DNA of 8,554 nucleotides from Desulfobacula sp. (GTDB lineage: Bacteria; Desulfobacterota; Desulfobacteria; Desulfobacterales; Desulfobacteraceae), in contig JAABTB010000075.1 in NCBI GenBank assembly GCA_011390085.1, positions 1-8,554 of the forward strand, in the 5' to 3' direction. The notes under the pieces were generated by a model. It was not told the DNA's origin and did no database searches. It saw only the letters and a list, made by a program, of their open reading frames with translations. Numbering within the stretch: the first letter of the stretch is position 1; the number at the start of each line of letters is the position of its first letter. The position numbers were made by a program, and so were the translations under genes. Shown piece after piece: positions 5,352-8,554 of the stretch.

Positions 5352-5525
5352 ATGAGTGATGAGAAAGAAAAAAAACTTGATCCGGATTATACCCGCCGAA
5401 AGGTTAAGTTTGAAGTTTACGGCGAGGAGATGATTGAAAAGACGGTCAACTCAAGTGGGAACAGCGGGCGTGTGTATCTGCCGCCGGAATGGATCGGCAC
5501 AAAGGTTAAGGTTATAAAATGTTGA
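5352..5525 (+). CDS. DUF2080-family small protein (AbrB-like, 'transposon-encoded')
   Basis: This 57-residue protein starts with an acidic/lysine-rich tail (SDEKEKKLDPDY). It then has a compact core running from RRKVKFEVYG (15-24) through IEKTVNSSGNSGRVYLP (28-44) to WIGTKVKVIK (47-56). The K-x-SGNSGRVYLP pattern is the hallmark of the DUF2080 'putative transposon-encoded protein' family, whose fold is expected to resemble the swapped-hairpin AbrB/MazE DNA-binding domain. The ATG has AGGGGAG eight bases upstream and its own promoter-like sequence. No transposase lies next to it, so here it is a solitary copy, either a remnant of a mobile element or a recruited DNA-binding regulator. It precedes had by 122 bp on the same strand. 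The family call is fairly sure, the role is not. Confidence 0.75.
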   Translation: MSDEKEKKLDPDYTRRKVKFEVYGEEMIEKTVNSSGNSGRVYLPPEWIGTKVKVIKC

Positions 5526-5604
5526 TATGCAAAAGGTCGGGACCGTTAGGCTATACTTTGGCGGATTCGAATAAAAAAGCGATCCGGTCCGGTTTTGCTT
5601 ACTC

Positions 5605-5631
5605 TATAATAGAATATTAACGTTGCAATAT
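5605..5631 (+). promoter_or_regulatory. Possible had promoter -10 box with adjacent dyad
   Basis: TATAAT (5605-5610) is a perfect -10, but no recognisable -35 lies 16-18 bases upstream, so activation would be needed or the match is chance. Just downstream, ATATT (5614-5618) and AATAT (5627-5631) form a dyad with an 8-base centre, overlapping the predicted start. The 11-mer CGTTGCAATAT (5621-5631) is identical to 2024-2034 in front of the permease operon. The had ribosome binding site AAAAGGAG (5634-5641) follows, six bases before the ATG. Confidence 0.35.
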
Positions 5632-5647
5632 AAAAAAGGAGAAAAAA

Positions 5648-6754
5648 ATGACGAATGTACCTGATAAAATTCAGACATGGCAGATGGTAAGCCCTTTTAC
5701 AAAAAACAGGGAAACCGGCGAAGTCACCCCCGGGAAACTTGAAAAAACGGAAATCCCCGTTCCTGAACTCAAAGCCGGTGAAGTGCTGGTAAAGGTTGCA
5801 GGATGCGGCGTATGCCATACAGACCTGGGCTATTATTTTGACGGTGTGCCCACTGTCAGCAAGCCGCCGTTGACCTTGGGTCACGAAATTTCCGGAACCG
5901 TTGTGGCCGGCGATGCCGCCTGGATCGGAAAAGAAGTCATTATCCCGGCCGTCATGCCCTGCAGACAGTGCCTGCTGTGCAAGACCGGAAAAGGAAACCG
6001 CTGTCTGGCTCAGAAAATGCCGGGCAACAGCATGGGTATTTATGGTGGATTCTCCAGCCACATCCCTGTTCCTTCCATTGATCTGTGCGAAGTCAAAAAC
6101 CGTGGTGATATCCCCTTGGAGCACCTGGCCGTTGTAGCCGACGCCGCCACTTCTCCCTATCAGGCCATTCTCCGGTCCGGTTTTAAAATCGGCGACAATG
6201 CCATTGTCATGGGTATCGGCGGGATCGGCCAGTATCTGGTCCAGGAGCTGAAGGCCATGGGCGCCAACACCGTCATTGCCCTGGCCCGCCGCCAGGAACA
6301 ACTGGATAAAATGCTGAAAAACGGTGCGGATTTTGCCATCAACATCAAAGATAAATCATCCAAAGATATTGCCGGAGAAATCAAGGCCATCCAGAAATCA
6401 AAGGGCATCCCCGGATTTGACTGGAAACTTTTTGAAGCCACCGGTTCCAAAGCGGGTGCAGACCTGACCCTGTCTCTTTTAAGCTTTACCGGAACCCTTG
6501 TCATCGTCGGATACGGCGGATACAAAACCGAGTTCATGTTCAGCCGCCTCATGGCCTTTGATGCCGATATCAGGGGAAGCTGGGGCTGTCTGCCCGAACA
6601 TTACCCGACAGTCCTTGGGATGGTCACCGGTAAACGGATCAATCTCACCGATTATGTCCAGACCCGGCCCATGAGCACCATTAATGAGGTTTTCGCAGAA
6701 GCCCATGCACAATCCCCGGAAAAGAGGATTGTTCTGGTTCCTGATTTTAAATAA
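5648..6754 (+). CDS. had: 6-hydroxycyclohex-1-ene-1-carbonyl-CoA dehydrogenase (Had/BamQ)
   Basis: This NAD-dependent, zinc-containing medium-chain alcohol dehydrogenase oxidises 6-hydroxycyclohex-1-ene-1-carbonyl-CoA to the 6-oxo compound in anaerobic benzoyl-CoA degradation (EC 1.1.1.368). At 368 residues it has the family length. The GroES-like N-terminal domain shows the catalytic zinc site GVCHTD (Cys56) and GHE (His79, Glu80). The structural-zinc lobe has four cysteines (105, 108, 111, 119) in the classic CX2CX2CX7C spacing. The Rossmann domain has GIGGIG at 189-194. General alcohol dehydrogenases share these motifs; the specific assignment rests on overall resemblance to dearomatisation-pathway Had proteins and on the oah/bamA gene two positions downstream. 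The ATG follows AAAAGGAG by six bases, and the stop lies 15 bp before the next gene, indicating one operon. The enzyme is cytoplasmic. Confidence 0.92.
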   Translation: MTNVPDKIQTWQMVSPFTKNRETGEVTPGKLEKTEIPVPELKAGEVLVKVAGCGVCHTDLGYYFDGVPTVSKPPLTLGHEISGTVVAGDAAWIGKEVIIPAVMPCRQCLLCKTGKGNRCLAQKMPGNSMGIYGGFSSHIPVPSIDLCEVKNRGDIPLEHLAVVADAATSPYQAILRSGFKIGDNAIVMGIGGIGQYLVQELKAMGANTVIALARRQEQLDKMLKNGADFAINIKDKSSKDIAGEIKAIQKSKGIPGFDWKLFEATGSKAGADLTLSLLSFTGTLVIVGYGGYKTEFMFSRLMAFDADIRGSWGCLPEHYPTVLGMVTGKRINLTDYVQTRPMSTINEVFAEAHAQSPEKRIVLVPDFK

Positions 6755-6769
6755 CAGCATGAGGTAAAT

Positions 6770-7519
6770 ATGAAACTTGAAGGAAGAAAAGCCATTGTGA
6801 CCGGCGGCAGCCGGGGTATCGGAAAAGCCGTTGCCCTGATGTTTGCAAAAGAAGGGGCTGATGTGCTGGTGAATTACCATTCCAATGATGCGGCAGCCAG
6901 GGAAACCGTTGCGGAAATTGAAAAGCTGGGTCGCAGAGGGATTGCCGTGGCCGCCGATGTGGCGGATTACAAAAGCGCCCAGAACATGGTGGATGAATGT
7001 GTGAAACAACTGGGCGGAGTGGATATTGTGGTGAACAATGCCGGCGTCTCCAAGCCCTCCATGCTCTTGAAAATGCCGGAAGCAGACTGGGATTACATCA
7101 TTAACGTCCATTTGAAGGCTGCGTTCAATACCACCCAGGCGGCCGGTCGCTATATGAAGGAAAAAAATTACGGCAAGATCATTAACGTGATTTCTACAGC
7201 CGGAATTTTCGGTACCATTGGTCAGATTAATTATGCATCTGCAAAAGCCGGGATCATCGGGTTTACAAAATCCGCATCCCGTGAGCTGGGCCGGTACAAT
7301 ATCAATGTCAATGTCATCTGCCCCGGAATTACAAAAACCGAGATGACCGGCAAGCTTCAGTCCGACGAAAAACTTCGCAAGATCTATGAAGGAAGGATTC
7401 AACTGGGCCGGTTCGGAGAACCCGAAGAAATCGCCCCGGCCTTTGTATTCCTGGCCTCCGACGATGCAAGCTATATCACCGGCCAGGTGCTTGGAGTGGA
7501 TGGCGGCTATATCGGCTGA
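6770..7519 (+). CDS. FabG-like short-chain dehydrogenase/reductase, possibly a 3-hydroxyacyl-CoA (3-hydroxypimelyl-CoA) dehydrogenase
   Basis: This 249-residue classical SDR has TGGSRGIG (11-18) for dinucleotide binding, an Asp at position 63 in AADV, NNAG (89-92), Asn112, and the catalytic Ser142, Tyr155 and Lys159 (YASAK). A C-terminal GQVLGVDGGY completes the FabG-type pattern. Most such annotations read 3-oxoacyl-ACP reductase, but its place between had and oah argues for a catabolic role. The product of Oah is 3-hydroxypimelyl-CoA, whose next step is NAD-linked oxidation to 3-oxopimelyl-CoA, a reaction an SDR of this type could perform. It might instead help Had with the alicyclic alcohol, or supply fatty-acid synthesis. 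The ATG has GAGG five bases upstream and the gene starts 15 bp after had, so cotranscription is likely. Family certain, substrate inferred. Confidence 0.9.
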   Translation: MKLEGRKAIVTGGSRGIGKAVALMFAKEGADVLVNYHSNDAAARETVAEIEKLGRRGIAVAADVADYKSAQNMVDECVKQLGGVDIVVNNAGVSKPSMLLKMPEADWDYIINVHLKAAFNTTQAAGRYMKEKNYGKIINVISTAGIFGTIGQINYASAKAGIIGFTKSASRELGRYNINVNVICPGITKTEMTGKLQSDEKLRKIYEGRIQLGRFGEPEEIAPAFVFLASDDASYITGQVLGVDGGYIG

Positions 7520-7522
7520 TAT

Positions 7523-7538
7523 ACCATCAGGAAATGGT
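7523..7538 (+). other. Small stem-loop in the gap before oah
   Basis: ACCAT (7523-7527) and ATGGT (7534-7538) can pair around a CAGGAA loop, with AT-rich flanks (ATAT on both sides) able to extend the stem past a bulge. It lies in the 69-bp gap between the short-chain dehydrogenase and oah. It is too weak to be a terminator and has no T-tract. It may affect mRNA processing or be incidental. Confidence 0.25.
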
Positions 7539-7588
7539 CCATATATAAGAATGATAACAAAGATAATAACTACTAAAGGAGAATTAAC

Positions 7589-8554
7589 ATGAGTCTTAGC
7601 TGGATGCCAAGAGAAAACGAACCCAAAGATCACAGCCTGCACAGAAACCCCCATTGGGGAACGGAAGCACCCTGTGTGGTTTATGACAAGAAACCGCTGA
7701 CAGACCCCAAGGGCAATGTTGTGGACAAATTGTTTGTCGCATGGATTACCCTGAACAACCCCAAACAGTTCAACTCCTATACCACAGACATGGTAAAAGG
7801 TGTTATTGCAGGGTTTGAAAACGCATCCCTGGACAGGGAAGTGGTTGCCGTTGTATTCACCGGTACCGGCCCCTATGCTTTCTGCACCGGCGGCAACACC
7901 AAAGAATACTCTGAATTCTATTCAAAAAGATGTGACGAATACGGCCAGTACATGGAGCTTTTCAACCATATGGTGGATTCCATTCTTGCCTGCAAGAAAC
8001 CGGTCATCTGTCGCGTAAACGGCATGAGAGTGGCCGGCGGCCAGGAAATTGGCCTTGCTTGTGACCTTGCCATCTCTTCCGACCTTGCCATTTTCGGCCA
8101 GGCAGGCCCGAAACACGGCTCCGCCCCTGCCGGCGGGTCTTCCGACTTCCTGCCCTGGTTCCTGACGGCAGAAGATGCCATGTACAACTGCGTATCCTGC
8201 GAAATGTGGTCCGCCTATAAAATGAAAGCAAAAGGCATGCTTTCCAAGGTTGTTCCGGTATTGAAAGTGGACGGCAAATGGGTACGGAACCCGACCATCA
8301 TCACCGACACCTATGTTCAGGATGGAGAAATTGTTTACGGAGAAACCAAAACCGGAGACGAACTCAAGGCCGGCCGTGATTTCCTCAAACAGCACCAGGC
8401 CAATGCCGATTTCGAACTTCTGGACAAAGAAGTCAACAATATTATCTGGAAATTCGCCAACCTGTTCCCGGGCTGCCTGATCAAATCCATTGACGGTATC
8501 CGCCAGAAAAAGAAATTCTTCTGGGATACCATGAAAAACGATCATAGACATTGG
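7589..8554 (+). CDS. oah: 6-oxocyclohex-1-ene-1-carbonyl-CoA hydrolase (Oah/BamA), cut by the window edge
   Basis: This is the ring-opening enzyme of anaerobic aromatic degradation (EC 3.7.1.21). It adds water to 6-oxocyclohex-1-ene-1-carbonyl-CoA and hydrolyses the C-C bond to give 3-hydroxypimelyl-CoA. The frame is open for 322 codons to the last base of the window, so roughly 50-60 C-terminal residues are missing compared with full-length members (about 380). It belongs to the crotonase superfamily. FCTGGNTKEY (98-107) and MRVAGGQEIGLACDLAISSD (146-165) supply the oxyanion-hole and core elements, and HGSAPAGGSSDFLPW (176-190) is a stretch highly characteristic of BamA. A family-specific insertion follows (VLKVDGKWVRNPTIITD, 224-240). 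The ATG has AAAGGAG seven bases upstream. It ends an apparent had-SDR-oah operon. BamA is widely used as a marker for anaerobic benzoyl-CoA degraders. Confidence 0.95.
   Translation, partial: MSLSWMPRENEPKDHSLHRNPHWGTEAPCVVYDKKPLTDPKGNVVDKLFVAWITLNNPKQFNSYTTDMVKGVIAGFENASLDREVVAVVFTGTGPYAFCTGGNTKEYSEFYSKRCDEYGQYMELFNHMVDSILACKKPVICRVNGMRVAGGQEIGLACDLAISSDLAIFGQAGPKHGSAPAGGSSDFLPWFLTAEDAMYNCVSCEMWSAYKMKAKGMLSKVVPVLKVDGKWVRNPTIITDTYVQDGEIVYGETKTGDELKAGRDFLKQHQANADFELLDKEVNNIIWKFANLFPGCLIKSIDGIRQKKKFFWDTMKNDHRHW

Noticed and set aside
5586..5599. Possible sigma-54 promoter before had (CGGTCC followed by TTTTGCT)
   Set aside because: The GG-to-GC spacing is one base short and the -24 element is a poor match; sigma-54 polymerase tolerates almost no spacing change.
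5546..6301. 251-codon open frame on the minus strand
   Set aside because: It is antisense to the 5' half of had, which contains the zinc-binding and Rossmann motifs; its product looks like a shadow translation.
6479..7654. 391-codon open frame on the minus strand
   Set aside because: It is antisense to had, the whole short-chain dehydrogenase gene and the start of oah, whose products show intact family motifs. The translation is compositionally odd and matches nothing; it is a codon-bias shadow.

Overview
The window (about 8.5 kb, moderate GC) looks like chromosomal DNA from a benzoate- or aromatic-degrading strict anaerobe. The best guess is a sulfate-reducing member of the Desulfobacteraceae (Desulfobacula- or Desulfotignum-like). 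The basis is three ring-cleavage-stage benzoyl-CoA pathway genes, a TRAP transporter, and a TauE/SafE-type permease with a lysine-rich linker. The taxon is inferred from gene content and general style; no marker gene is present.

Layout. Positions 1-2104, minus strand: a TauE/SafE-family permease (620-1771) is followed by an unrecognised three-segment membrane protein (8-565), whose ribosome binding site lies inside a GC-rich hairpin. Upstream of the permease is a close match to a sigma-54 promoter (1840-1855), with two near-identical 17-bp repeats further upstream (1939-1955, 2027-2043). Positions 2061-4984, minus strand: a complete TRAP transporter operon in the order dctP-dctQ-dctM. It has a 15-bp perfect stem-loop between dctP and dctQ and a strong rho-independent terminator after dctM. 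Positions 4985-5351: a divergent control region. It holds a sigma-70-like promoter facing dctP, another facing right, a 14-bp perfect palindrome almost exactly midway between them, and a cluster of repeats over the rightward promoter. Positions 5352-5525, plus strand: a 57-residue DUF2080-type (AbrB-like, 'transposon-encoded') protein. Positions 5648-8554, plus strand: had (6-hydroxycyclohex-1-ene-1-carbonyl-CoA dehydrogenase), a FabG-like short-chain dehydrogenase, and oah/bamA (6-oxocyclohex-1-ene-1-carbonyl-CoA hydrolase), which runs off the right edge.

How the parts may work together. Had oxidises the ring alcohol formed after benzoyl-CoA dearomatisation and hydration, and Oah hydrates and opens the ring to 3-hydroxypimelyl-CoA. 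The dehydrogenase between them is well placed to oxidise that product, although this is inferred from position. The divergent TRAP system may import an aromatic or related carboxylate that feeds the pathway, with shared control through the intergenic palindrome. Benzoyl-CoA ligase, benzoyl-CoA reductase and the dienoyl-CoA hydratase are not in the window. No rRNA, tRNA, CRISPR array, complete insertion sequence or transposase was seen.
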